DNA of 7,968 nt, taken from contig CAJUPG010000082.1 of the NCBI GenBank assembly GCA_910588455.1, positions 1-7,968 on the forward strand, written 5' to 3'. This DNA comes from an uncultured Oscillospiraceae bacterium. Lineage in GTDB: Bacteria; Bacillota; Clostridia; Oscillospirales; Oscillospiraceae. Position 1 is the stretch's first letter. Every line of letters starts with the position of its first letter. Shown here piece by piece: positions 1 through 5,672 of this stretch. The notes beneath the pieces are model-generated. The model made no database searches. It saw nothing but the letters and a program-made list of their open reading frames with translations, and was not told where the DNA came from. The position numbers were made by a program, and so were the translations under genes.

Positions 1-5
1 GCTTT

Positions 6-42
6 GCGGCCTGCCAGAACTTTTTCCTGGCAGGCCGCTTTT
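6..42 (+). terminator. Rho-independent terminator of an upstream + strand gene
   Basis: A perfect 12-bp GC-rich stem (6-17 with 27-38, arm GCGGCCTGCCAG) encloses a 9-nt loop and is followed by TTTT. The T-run lies only on the + strand side, so it ends a gene lying left of the window. Confidence 0.85.
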
Positions 43-51
43 CGACAAGCT

Positions 52-81
52 GAGGCGGCCCCGGTTGGGGGCCGCCTCTTT
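52..81 (+). terminator. Second, tandem rho-independent terminator
   Basis: A perfect 11-bp stem (52-62 with 68-78, arm GAGGCGGCCCC) with a 5-nt loop is followed by TTTATT. It lies 13 bp after the first hairpin and has the same orientation, giving a double terminator that would protect the convergent gene to the right from read-through. Confidence 0.75.
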
Positions 82-165
82 ATTCGTGTCGGGTTGTGCT
101 GATGTTATTGCTTTTGAATGATTCATCGCGTCCAAGAGGAAGTTTTGGTTTATCTGCCCGAACAG

Positions 166-208
166 AAAAAGCTATGAACAGGCCTCCCGCGGCAGGGGAG
201 ACCTGTTC
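166..208 (-). terminator. Terminator of the LTA-synthase-like gene
   Basis: Arms 176-188 and 196-208 pair over 13 positions; one pair is a G-U wobble on the minus-strand transcript. Five nucleotides later comes a run of five T on the minus strand (166-170). It lies about 35 bp past the stop codon of the minus-strand gene. The gap between stem and T-run makes it less than ideal. Confidence 0.65.
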
Positions 209-243
209 TGACATTTTCCCGGCGCATCCGTTACGATCCAGGG

Positions 244-2220
244 CTAAAGCCCCAATTTTCCGTAATAATCCTGCTCCAGAATGTTCACCGAATGGCGAAA
301 CAAATTCTTCACCTCCCGGTAAATCTCCGACACATAGCCCTCCGGAACCTCCACGCCCTCATTTGGCGTGAACTTGTCCGTTTTGGAGTTATACCGCCCC
401 AGCTCCGTAATGAAGCTCTTGTTGGACAGCATCACCAGCCCCGGCGCGTCGGACAGAATATCCTGGCCCATCAGCAGGCGGGAGTCGTACTCCAGCCCGA
501 ACAGATTGGACAGGGTGGGCAGGATGTCCAGGCTCTCGCAGGGTTTCTCCACCACCACCGGCTCTTTCATATCCCCGGACCACAAAATCAAAGTGGAGTG
601 GTAGATTTCAAAATCAGGGTCCAGCTCCTGGCCGGCCAGCTCTGTCCAGGTGGCGGGCTCCATGCCATAGGGGTAGTGGTCCCCGGACAGGCAGATCACC
701 GTGTTTTCCAGCTCCCCCGCCCTGTCCAGCTCCTCCAAAAGATATTGAAGGGCCAGATCCAGCTCCATATTGCAGGCGATGTAGGCCTTGGCTTCGGTGC
801 TCATCTCCAGGCCGGCCACGTCGTCGTAGTGCTTACCGGACATGGCGTTGTCCCGGAAATTGTAGTTCATATGTCCGCTCACCGTCATAAAGTAGGCGTG
901 GAAGGGCTTTGCTCCCGCCAGCAGCTGGGGGACCACCACCTGCATCATCTCTAAATCGGACTCGGGCCAGCTGGGCTTTACCTCCAGGCCGTGGCCCAGT
1001 CCGGAGTAGTCATAGCCCATATTGGGGTGGGACACGTCCCGGTTGTAGTAGTCCCAGGTATGGTTGTGCCAGGCGGTGGTGGGATAATCCAGTTGACGGA
1101 ACTGGTTGCCCAGGCAGAAGGGCATGGCGTTTGCCCCGGAGGTCTTAAAGGACCGCACCGACCCGGAGGGGATCAGGGAGGTACAGGCGGCGTATTCCCC
1201 ATCGGTGGTGGACTTCCACCACAGGGGGTTGTAGAAGTTCTCAAAGACGAACCCCTCATGGGAGAGCTTATACAGGGTGGGGGTGTAGGTCTCGTGAACG
1301 GCGTAGCGCCAGAATCCTTCGCCGGTGAGAAAAATCAGGTTTTTGCCCGCGAACATTCCGGTATATTCGTTGGTTTTGGTGGGCTCCCGGTCCCGGAAGA
1401 ACTGGTGCATCTCCACCAGAAGCCCGTCGGTCTCGCCGGAAATCAGGGCGTCGAAATCAATGTCCAGCACATTGTATTCTTTAACCGGCTCCGGCTCCGG
1501 TTCCGGTTCCGGCTCCGGCTGGGGCTCCGGTTCCGGATTGGGCTCCGGCTCCGGGGGCGGCTCCAGGCCGAAGAGCATCTGGGTCACGTCCAGACGGAAG
1601 GCGGCGGTCAGTCCGAAGTTGGAGGCAATCACCGCCGGGTCGAAGGACTGCCGGTAAATTTCCCGGACGGTCTGCACCCCGCCGGGCGGCGTCCAGAAGG
1701 TGAGGCCGCCGCCCAGCAGCTGAAGGACGGCGGCTCCGGCCACGCACCCCAGCACCAGGGGCCGGCCGGCCTGATCCTCCAGAGCCTCCGGCGTCCGGTG
1801 GAGGTACGCGCACAGGAGGACGAGGGGCAGAAGGAGCAGCACCAGGGCCGGCAGGGCCCGGACCGCGCCGCCCCAGGCCTCCCGCCAGTAGCTGCCCAGG
1901 GCGTCCCCCGCCATGGACAGCAGCCCCAGAGAGAACACCGTGCGGAAAATGGTTTTGTACACCGCCTGGAGCAGAAACCAGGCCGTCAGCAGGGCCATCA
2001 GCACCCGGGCGGCGATGCGGTTGGCTTTTGGGCTCCAGATGCAGCACAGCAGGCCGCACAAAAGCCCCGCCGGCAGGCTGAACACCGTTAAAAACAACAG
2101 CCCCCGGCCCCAGAAGCCGTCCACATAGAACGCCCGGTAAACCAGTTCCATCCACAGCAGGGCGGCCGGGAAGAAGCAGACGGGACGGCTGAGAAGGGGA
2201 GGGCTGGGCTGTACGCGCAT
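244..2220 (-). CDS. LTA synthase family protein (membrane-anchored sulfatase/alkaline-phosphatase fold)
   Basis: A 658-aa polytopic membrane enzyme of the lipoteichoic acid synthase family. Members transfer glycerol-phosphate (or a related headgroup) from phospholipid onto envelope polymers at the outer membrane face, using a Thr nucleophile and a metal ion. Five hydrophobic segments can be seen at about residues 13-31, 40-62, 68-90, 122-140 and 153-175. A Pro-Glu repeat linker (221-246) follows, then the extracellular catalytic domain (about 294-590). Expected catalytic positions are present: E301 in TGEGF, T338 in KSTTDGE (nucleophile), H450 in VSGH, and D514-H515 in SGDHYPYG. The ATG at 2218-2220 is preceded by AAAGGAAG with 8-nt spacing. 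It is monocistronic, with its own promoter and terminator. Substrate specificity cannot be read from sequence, so no gene symbol is given. The family call is firm; a role in making LTA proper is inference. Confidence 0.88.
   Translation of the reverse strand: MRVQPSPPLLSRPVCFFPAALLWMELVYRAFYVDGFWGRGLLFLTVFSLPAGLLCGLLCCIWSPKANRIAARVLMALLTAWFLLQAVYKTIFRTVFSLGLLSMAGDALGSYWREAWGGAVRALPALVLLLLPLVLLCAYLHRTPEALEDQAGRPLVLGCVAGAAVLQLLGGGLTFWTPPGGVQTVREIYRQSFDPAVIASNFGLTAAFRLDVTQMLFGLEPPPEPEPNPEPEPQPEPEPEPEPEPVKEYNVLDIDFDALISGETDGLLVEMHQFFRDREPTKTNEYTGMFAGKNLIFLTGEGFWRYAVHETYTPTLYKLSHEGFVFENFYNPLWWKSTTDGEYAACTSLIPSGSVRSFKTSGANAMPFCLGNQFRQLDYPTTAWHNHTWDYYNRDVSHPNMGYDYSGLGHGLEVKPSWPESDLEMMQVVVPQLLAGAKPFHAYFMTVSGHMNYNFRDNAMSGKHYDDVAGLEMSTEAKAYIACNMELDLALQYLLEELDRAGELENTVICLSGDHYPYGMEPATWTELAGQELDPDFEIYHSTLILWSGDMKEPVVVEKPCESLDILPTLSNLFGLEYDSRLLMGQDILSDAPGLVMLSNKSFITELGRYNSKTDKFTPNEGVEVPEGYVSEIYREVKNLFRHSVNILEQDYYGKLGL
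1483..1560 (-). repeat. Hexanucleotide tandem repeat encoding a Pro-Glu linker
   Basis: Degenerate copies of a 6-bp unit (CCGGCT/CCGGTT on the + strand) encode alternating Pro-Glu residues 221-246, interrupted by single Asn and Gln. It joins the membrane domain to the catalytic domain. Because the unit is 6 bp, gain or loss of copies would change linker length without shifting the frame. Confidence 0.85.
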
Positions 2221-2257
2221 AGGGGAATCTTCCTTTCCAAATGAAACTGCTCCTTAT

Positions 2258-2286
2258 ATCATAATACCGGAGAAACCTTCTGTCCA
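2258..2286 (-). promoter_or_regulatory. Sigma-A type promoter of the LTA-synthase-like gene
   Basis: On the minus strand, TGGACA (2281-2286), a 17-bp spacer and TATGAT (2258-2263). Each hexamer matches 5 of 6 consensus positions. It lies about 38 bp before the start codon, with a ribosome binding site in between. Confidence 0.75.
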
Positions 2287-2340
2287 GGGGAGGAACAAAA
2301 AATTTTATGGTTTTCCGTGAAAAATAATTTGAAAAAACAG

Positions 2341-2369
2341 TTGATTTTTCAAGAAAGGAATGGTAGAAT
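2341..2369 (+). promoter_or_regulatory. Sigma-A type promoter of rpsT
   Basis: TTGATT (2341-2346), a 17-bp spacer and TAGAAT (2364-2369). The predicted transcript would start near 2376, leaving a leader of about 70 nt before the TTG start. It is divergent from the promoter at 2258-2286, with 54 bp between them. Confidence 0.75.
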
Positions 2370-2392
2370 ACATATCTGCACAGACAATCTTC

Positions 2393-2407
2393 TCTGCCGC
2401 AGGCAGA
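2393..2407 (+). promoter_or_regulatory. Small hairpin in the rpsT leader
   Basis: TCTGCC (2393-2398), loop GCA, GGCAGA (2402-2407): a perfect 6-bp stem in the 5' leader. The same six-base arms recur in the rpsT terminator. S20 is known in E. coli to repress its own translation; whether this hairpin takes part in such control is speculation. Confidence 0.35.
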
Positions 2408-2444
2408 TGGGAGCAATATTCTGGAATCGGAGGAGGTGTTTGGT

Positions 2445-2708
2445 TTGCCGAATATTAAGTCTGCTAAAAAGCGTGTCCTGGTCTCCAAGGCCAAGGCCAT
2501 GCAGAATAAGGCCACGAAATCCGCGCTCAAGACGGATCTGAAGAAGTTTGACGCCGCGGTGGCGGATGGCAACCGCAGCGAGGCCGATGCCGCTTACAAG
2601 ACGGCTGTTAAAGCGGTGGATAAGGCGGTCGCTAAGGGGCTGCTTCACCGGAACAATGCCGCAAACAAGAAGAGCAAAATGACCTTGAAGCTCAACAAGC
2701 TGGCCTGA
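2445..2708 (+). CDS. rpsT: 30S ribosomal protein S20
   Basis: An 87-aa, Lys-rich, Ala-rich three-helix-bundle protein that binds 16S rRNA during assembly of the small subunit. The N-terminus MPNIKSAKKR and the later motif HRNNAANKKSK are typical of the family. I choose the TTG at 2445: it gives the canonical MPNIKSAKKR start, and AGGAGG (2431-2436) lies 8 nt before it. An in-frame GTG at 2436 overlaps the Shine-Dalgarno sequence itself and would add a non-conserved MFG. A UUG start is also known for E. coli rpsT, where it is linked to autoregulation. It is monocistronic, with promoter at 2341-2369 and terminator at 2711-2743. The usual length of about 85-90 aa fits. Confidence 0.97.
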   Translation: MPNIKSAKKRVLVSKAKAMQNKATKSALKTDLKKFDAAVADGNRSEADAAYKTAVKAVDKAVAKGLLHRNNAANKKSKMTLKLNKLA

Positions 2709-2710
2709 TT

Positions 2711-2743
2711 AAAAACCGTCTGCCAAGGCAGACGGTTTTTTTA
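2711..2743 (+). terminator. Terminator of rpsT
   Basis: The stem is AAAAACCGTCTGCC (2711-2724) with its perfect complement at 2727-2740, running into seven T (2736-2742) just after the rpsT stop codon. The A-rich left arm means it could also stop transcription on the minus strand. Confidence 0.9.
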
Positions 2744-2835
2744 TCTCCCAGGCAACCGCTTCCAATTCACTTTTGACCAGCTCTATCCATTTTGCCGATT
2801 CGGGTTCCAACGCGTTATGTTCCCCCGGCTCCCCG

Positions 2836-2878
2836 CTTTCCACAAGGGGTTTCCACATTATCCACAGGGTTTTCCACA
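2836..2878 (+). promoter_or_regulatory. Cluster of four DnaA-box-like motifs
   Basis: Four 9-mers on the same strand share TCCACA: CTTTCCACA (2836-2844), GTTTCCACA (2849-2857), TTATCCACA (2858-2866, exact DnaA-box consensus) and TTTTCCACA (2870-2878, one mismatch). Starts are spaced 13, 9 and 12 bp apart. DnaA binds TTATCCACA and close variants at replication origins and at some regulated promoters. Here the cluster lies about 115 bp before mnmE. It may be an origin element, a relic of one, or a DnaA/titration site. dnaA and dnaN are not in the window. Confidence 0.55.
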
Positions 2879-2893
2879 TACGTTATGTAACCT

Positions 2894-2941
2894 GTTGACG
2901 GATGAATATATGCGGCTTTTTCGCAGATATACACTGTCAAC
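2894..2941 (+). other. Imperfect nested inverted repeat upstream of mnmE
   Basis: The outer arms are GTTGAC (2894-2899) and GTCAAC (2936-2941). The inner arms are ATATATGCG (2906-2914) and CGCAGATAT (2922-2930), which pair at 8 of 9 positions around a 7-nt T-rich loop. CCCCCTTTTT follows. It could be an operator, an attenuator-like hairpin in the mnmE leader, or part of the adjoining DnaA-box region. I could not place a convincing mnmE promoter in this stretch. Confidence 0.4.
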
Positions 2942-2993
2942 CCCCTTTTTCTCAGTCAGGATTACCAAATTTACAGAAAGGGTGTGTTTCCCC

Positions 2994-4373
2994 ATGCAGG
3001 GCAGTTCCCACACCGCCGGCATTTCCGACACCATCGCAGCTCTCTCCACCCCCGCCGGCGTGGGCGGAGTAGGGGTGATTCGCCTGTCCGGTCCCCGGGC
3101 GGCGGACATTTTGACCCAGTGCTTCCGCCCGGCCGGCGGAGGGAAGCTGGAGGACCATCCCCCCCGGCAGATGGTCTACGGCCGGCTGCTGGACCGGGAG
3201 GGCCAGACCATCGACCGCTGCCTGGCCTTTTACACCGCGGGCACGGCCTCCTTCACCGGAGAAATCACCGGGGAGCTGCACTGTCACGGCTCCCCCATGG
3301 TGCTCTCCCTGGCGCTGGAGACCCTGTTTGCCCTGGGGTGCCGCCAGGCGGGACCGGGGGAGTTTACCCGCCGGGCCTTTTGCAGCGGCAAGCTGGACCT
3401 GGCCCAGTCGGAAGCGGTGGCTGATCTGCTGGAGGCCCAGAGCCGGGAGAGCGTGCGCCACGCGGCGGGCCGCCTGGGAGGGGCGCTGTCCCGCAGAATT
3501 GAGGAGATCTATCAGGCCCTCACCCAACTGGACGCCCACTTCTGCGCGGTTTTGGACTATCCGGACGAGGATTTGGACCCCTTTACCGCAAGCACCCTGA
3601 AAACCGCCCTGGAGGGGCAGCGGCAGGCCCTGGGCGGCTTGACAGACAGCTGGCGGCGGGGGCGGCAGATCAGCCAGGGGGTGCCCTGCGCTCTGGTGGG
3701 ACGGCCCAACGGGGGGAAGTCCTCTCTGTTCAACGCGCTGGTGGGCTATGACCGGGCCATCGTCACCCCAATCCCGGGCACCACCCGGGACACGGTGGAG
3801 GAGCGGCTGGAGCTGGGGGGCGTGCCGCTGCGGCTCATCGACACCGCTGGCCTGCGGCAGTCCCAGGACCCCATTGAGCAGCTGGGGGTGGAGCGCAGCC
3901 GGGCGGCGATGGAGGGGGCCGGGCTGGTTCTGGTGCTGGCGGACGGGGGGAAGCCCCTGGAGGAGGAGGACCGGGCGCTGCTGGCCCGGGCAAAAAAAAA
4001 CGCCCCTGCCCTGCTGGTCCGGACCAAAGCGGATCTGGAGCAGGCGGCGTGGCCGGTAGAGGCGGACGTGACCCTCAGCGCCCGAACGGGGCAGGGGCTG
4101 GAGAGCCTGGAGGCGGCGGTGGCCCGGTGCTTTCCCAAGGGGGAGCAGGAGGGCTATGGAGAGCTGCTGTCCAACGCCCGGCAGGCGGAGGCCGCGGGGC
4201 GGGCCCTGGGACACGTGGAGCAGGCCCTGAAGGCCCTGGAGGCGGGGTTCGCCCCGGACGCGGTGTTAAGCGACGTGGAGCAGGCCCTGGAGGCTCTGGG
4301 GGAGCTAACGGGCAGGACCGTGCGTGAGGACGTGACCGACTGCATTTTTAAGCGGTTCTGCGTGGGGAAATGA
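2994..4373 (+). CDS. mnmE: tRNA uridine-5-carboxymethylaminomethyl(34) synthesis GTPase MnmE
   Basis: A 459-aa GTPase that works with MnmG to install (carboxymethyl)aminomethyl groups on wobble U34 of certain tRNAs. The N-terminal folate-binding domain shows DTIAALSTP and PGEFTRRAFCSGKLDL (about 120-141). A helical domain holds an inserted G domain: G1 GRPNGGKSS (236-244), G2 IPGTTRDT (260-267), G3 DTAG (283-286), G4 TKAD (344-347) and G5 SARTG (362-366). The C-terminus is the family's essential C-x-G-K (CVGK, 456-459). I choose ATG 2994 because MQGSSHTAGISDTIAALSTP is the normal N-terminus and GAAAGGGTG precedes it; the longer frame from 2817 only translates the DnaA-box region. G4 has Thr in place of the usual Asn. 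mnmG, a common downstream neighbour, is absent. Confidence 0.97.
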   Translation: MQGSSHTAGISDTIAALSTPAGVGGVGVIRLSGPRAADILTQCFRPAGGGKLEDHPPRQMVYGRLLDREGQTIDRCLAFYTAGTASFTGEITGELHCHGSPMVLSLALETLFALGCRQAGPGEFTRRAFCSGKLDLAQSEAVADLLEAQSRESVRHAAGRLGGALSRRIEEIYQALTQLDAHFCAVLDYPDEDLDPFTASTLKTALEGQRQALGGLTDSWRRGRQISQGVPCALVGRPNGGKSSLFNALVGYDRAIVTPIPGTTRDTVEERLELGGVPLRLIDTAGLRQSQDPIEQLGVERSRAAMEGAGLVLVLADGGKPLEEEDRALLARAKKNAPALLVRTKADLEQAAWPVEADVTLSARTGQGLESLEAAVARCFPKGEQEGYGELLSNARQAEAAGRALGHVEQALKALEAGFAPDAVLSDVEQALEALGELTGRTVREDVTDCIFKRFCVGK

Positions 4374-4386
4374 AGGATGCAGACGC

Positions 4387-4635
4387 TCAGCCCCAATCGT
4401 GCCGCGTGGTTTTGAGCCCGTGGGCGTGAAAGGTTTCCACAAGGGCGTCAACCCGCAAAAAGCATTCGGGGTCCTCTATGGAACTGTCATCCAAAACTGT
4501 TTTAATTTCCCGCAGGGTTTGCAGGGCTTCGCTTTCCATTTTTTGCAGAAGATTTTCCAGGATTTCCTCCTGTTTGAGATATTGCAGGGCGATTTCCCCC
4601 ATAGCCTGGGCAAAAAGCTCTTCTTCGATTTTCAT
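4387..4635 (-). CDS. Uncharacterised 82-aa acidic helical protein
   Basis: I do not recognise this protein. It is rich in Glu and Leu over residues 1-50, which looks like one or two amphipathic, possibly coiled-coil helices. A more polar C-terminal third ends in HDWG. There is no signal peptide, membrane segment or Cys cluster. Gene status is supported by ATG 4633-4635 with GAGGTG 7 nt upstream and a near-consensus promoter (4655-4683). It converges on mnmE with 13 bp between the stop codons, and it is divergent from the XRE-type regulator, so that regulator may control it. It could be a partner of that regulator (anti-repressor or antitoxin-like), but nothing in the protein itself shows this. 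Confidence 0.65.
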   Translation of the reverse strand: MKIEEELFAQAMGEIALQYLKQEEILENLLQKMESEALQTLREIKTVLDDSSIEDPECFLRVDALVETFHAHGLKTTRHDWG

Positions 4636-4654
4636 ATTTTTTCACCTCAGTTCA

Positions 4655-4683
4655 ATTATAGGGGAATGGTCCCCTAATTTCAA
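4655..4683 (-). promoter_or_regulatory. Promoter of the 82-aa gene
   Basis: On the minus strand, TTGAAA (4678-4683), a 17-bp spacer and a perfect TATAAT (4655-4660). The predicted start point lies close to the ribosome binding site, so the leader is very short. The spacer is occupied by the inverted repeat at 4659-4676. Confidence 0.75.
4659..4676. promoter_or_regulatory. Putative operator TAGGGGA-N4-TCCCCTA
   Basis: A perfect 7-bp inverted repeat (4659-4665 and 4670-4676) with a 4-bp centre, located between the -35 and -10 boxes of the minus-strand promoter. A protein bound here would block that promoter. The adjacent XRE-type regulator is the obvious candidate, by position only. Confidence 0.5.
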
Positions 4684-4692
4684 TAGGCTAAA

Positions 4693-4725
4693 TTGACATA
4701 CTTATACTAGGTGATAGTATGTCAA
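4693..4725 (+). promoter_or_regulatory. Perfect 10-bp inverted repeat spanning the HTH gene start codon
   Basis: TTGACATACT (4693-4702) and AGTATGTCAA (4716-4725) are exact reverse complements separated by 13 bp, with centres 23 bp apart (about two helical turns). The ATG at 4719-4721 lies inside the right arm, and the Shine-Dalgarno-like AGGTGA (4709-4714) lies in the loop. It could be an autoregulatory operator or an RNA hairpin hiding the start codon. An alternative inner pairing (ATACTA 4704-4709 with TAGTAT 4715-4720) also exists. Confidence 0.55.
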
Positions 4726-4952
4726 GGCTGAGGGAATTAAGAAAGAAAAAGCGATATACGCAAGTAAAAATACAAATGTTAACCGGAATTGACCAAAGTG
4801 ATTATTCAAAATTAGAACGAGGCGTTAATAATTTATCCTTTGAACAGTGCAGAATGCTTGCCCTCATCCTGGGCACCAGCATGGATTATCTCGCCGGTCT
4901 TACCGATGAACCAACCCCTTACCCCAGATCCGACAACATTCCAAAGATTTAA
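4719..4952 (+). CDS. XRE-family helix-turn-helix regulator
   Basis: A 77-aa protein that is almost entirely one Cro/C1-type DNA-binding domain. Residues 3-11 (RLRELRKKK) form helix 1, then come the turn-recognition segment with TQVKIQMLTGIDQSDYSKLERG (about 14-35), the final helices EQCRMLALILGTSMDYLAGL, and a short Pro-rich tail. There is no effector or dimerisation domain beyond this. ATG 4719 gives the full domain; AGGTGA lies only 4 nt before it. Its first half is clearly more AT-rich than mnmE or the operon to the right, which suggests acquisition by transfer, though short regulators often deviate. It is divergent from the 82-aa gene. Inverted repeats at 4659-4676 and 4693-4725 are candidate binding sites, implying autoregulation. 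Confidence 0.88.
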   Translation: MSRLRELRKKKRYTQVKIQMLTGIDQSDYSKLERGVNNLSFEQCRMLALILGTSMDYLAGLTDEPTPYPRSDNIPKI

Positions 4953-4956
4953 ACGC

Positions 4957-4996
4957 GCAGGAGGGCGGCCAAAGGCCGCCCTCCTGCTGGTTTTTT
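4957..4996 (+). terminator. Terminator of the HTH gene, shared with the convergent GntR operon
   Basis: A perfect 14-bp stem (4957-4970 with 4974-4987) has a 3-nt loop and is followed by TGG and six T (4991-4996). The stop codon of the convergent GntR gene (4995-4997) overlaps the T-run. On the minus strand only a short TTT follows the stem, so termination in that direction should be weaker. Confidence 0.85.
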
Positions 4997-5669
4997 ACGC
5001 CAGTCCCATCACATCCATGGAACGGCGCATATGAATGGCCATCGCGTGCTCCGCGCCCTCCCCGTCCCGTTTTTGGAAAAATTCCAGCAGCAGCGCGTGG
5101 TCCCGCAGGGTGTCCCGGGCCAGCTGTTCCCGGTGCTCCCCAGTCCGGACAGCGCTGGCCACCGCTTGGTTGATAACCGGCAGCAGCCGCATCATAAATT
5201 CGTTGTGGGTGGCCCGGACAATGGCCGCGTGGAATTCCCGGTCCGCCCGGGTCCGGTCCTCCCCGGCGCGGATGCAGGCGTCCACCTGCCGCCCCCGGGC
5301 GAGGATCTCCTGCAATTCCGCCTCTGTGGCCCGCTGGCAGGCCAGCCGGGCGGCCTGGGGCTCCACGATGGACCGCAGCTCAAACAGGTCCCGCAGCTGG
5401 CCCCGGACGCGCTCCAGAGCGTCGAAGCCGAAGTCCTCCAGCTCTCCGGCCCGGGGGGAGACAAAGGTTCCCTTTCCCCGCCGGACCTCAAGCACGCCCT
5501 GGGTGGTCAGAGCCCGGATGGCTTCCCGCAGGGTGGCGCGGCTAACCCCCATCTCCTGGGACAGCTCCAGCTCGTTGGGCAGCTTCTGGCCTGGGGCAAG
5601 CTTTTTTTCCGCCGCGATTAAATTGTACAGCCGCTGGGCGGTCTGCTGGGCAAGACTGCGTCTTTCCAT
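4995..5669 (-). CDS. GntR-family transcriptional regulator, FadR/FCD subfamily
   Basis: A 224-aa regulator. Residues 1-70 form a GntR winged helix (PNELELSQEMGVSRATLREAIRAL, then RGKGTFV). The helical FCD ligand-binding domain begins near LRDLFELRSIVEP (92-104). The metal/ligand pattern is intact: D143 and H147 in ADREFH, H191 in RDHALL, H213 in AIHMRRSM. FCD regulators typically bind small carboxylic acids through this metal site. It is the last gene of a three-gene minus-strand operon: its ATG (5667-5669) lies 3 nt after the stop codon of the DUF1461 gene, with AAGGA 10 nt upstream. Being co-transcribed with malic enzyme, it may sense malate, pyruvate or a related acid and control this operon; that is inference. 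Confidence 0.9.
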   Translation of the reverse strand: MERRSLAQQTAQRLYNLIAAEKKLAPGQKLPNELELSQEMGVSRATLREAIRALTTQGVLEVRRGKGTFVSPRAGELEDFGFDALERVRGQLRDLFELRSIVEPQAARLACQRATEAELQEILARGRQVDACIRAGEDRTRADREFHAAIVRATHNEFMMRLLPVINQAVASAVRTGEHREQLARDTLRDHALLLEFFQKRDGEGAEHAMAIHMRRSMDVMGLA

Positions 5670-5672
5670 GGG

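Noticed and set aside
991..2091. Long + strand frame of 366 codons
   Set aside because: It is antisense to the catalytic gene; its composition (Gly, Gln, Arg, His runs) and the RLRFRFRLRL stretch come from the opposite-strand Pro-Glu repeat.
2436..2444. GTG start for rpsT
   Set aside because: The GTG overlaps the AGGAGG Shine-Dalgarno and adds three non-conserved residues; TTG 2445 is correctly spaced and gives MPNIKSAKKR.
1481..2572. Long minus-strand frame of 363 codons overlapping the LTA-synthase-like gene and rpsT
   Set aside because: It is an out-of-frame shadow with low-complexity Ala/Gly/Pro/Arg sequence, and it crosses both promoters.
2817..2993. N-terminal extension of mnmE from an upstream ATG
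   Set aside because: It adds 59 residues absent from MnmE proteins; the extension only translates the DnaA-box repeats (GFPH and QGFPH), and ATG 2994 has a ribosome binding site and the conserved N-terminus.
2952..4214. Minus-strand frame of 420 codons across mnmE
   Set aside because: It is the antisense shadow of a GC-rich gene, with no family motifs and Gln/Pro/Leu-rich.
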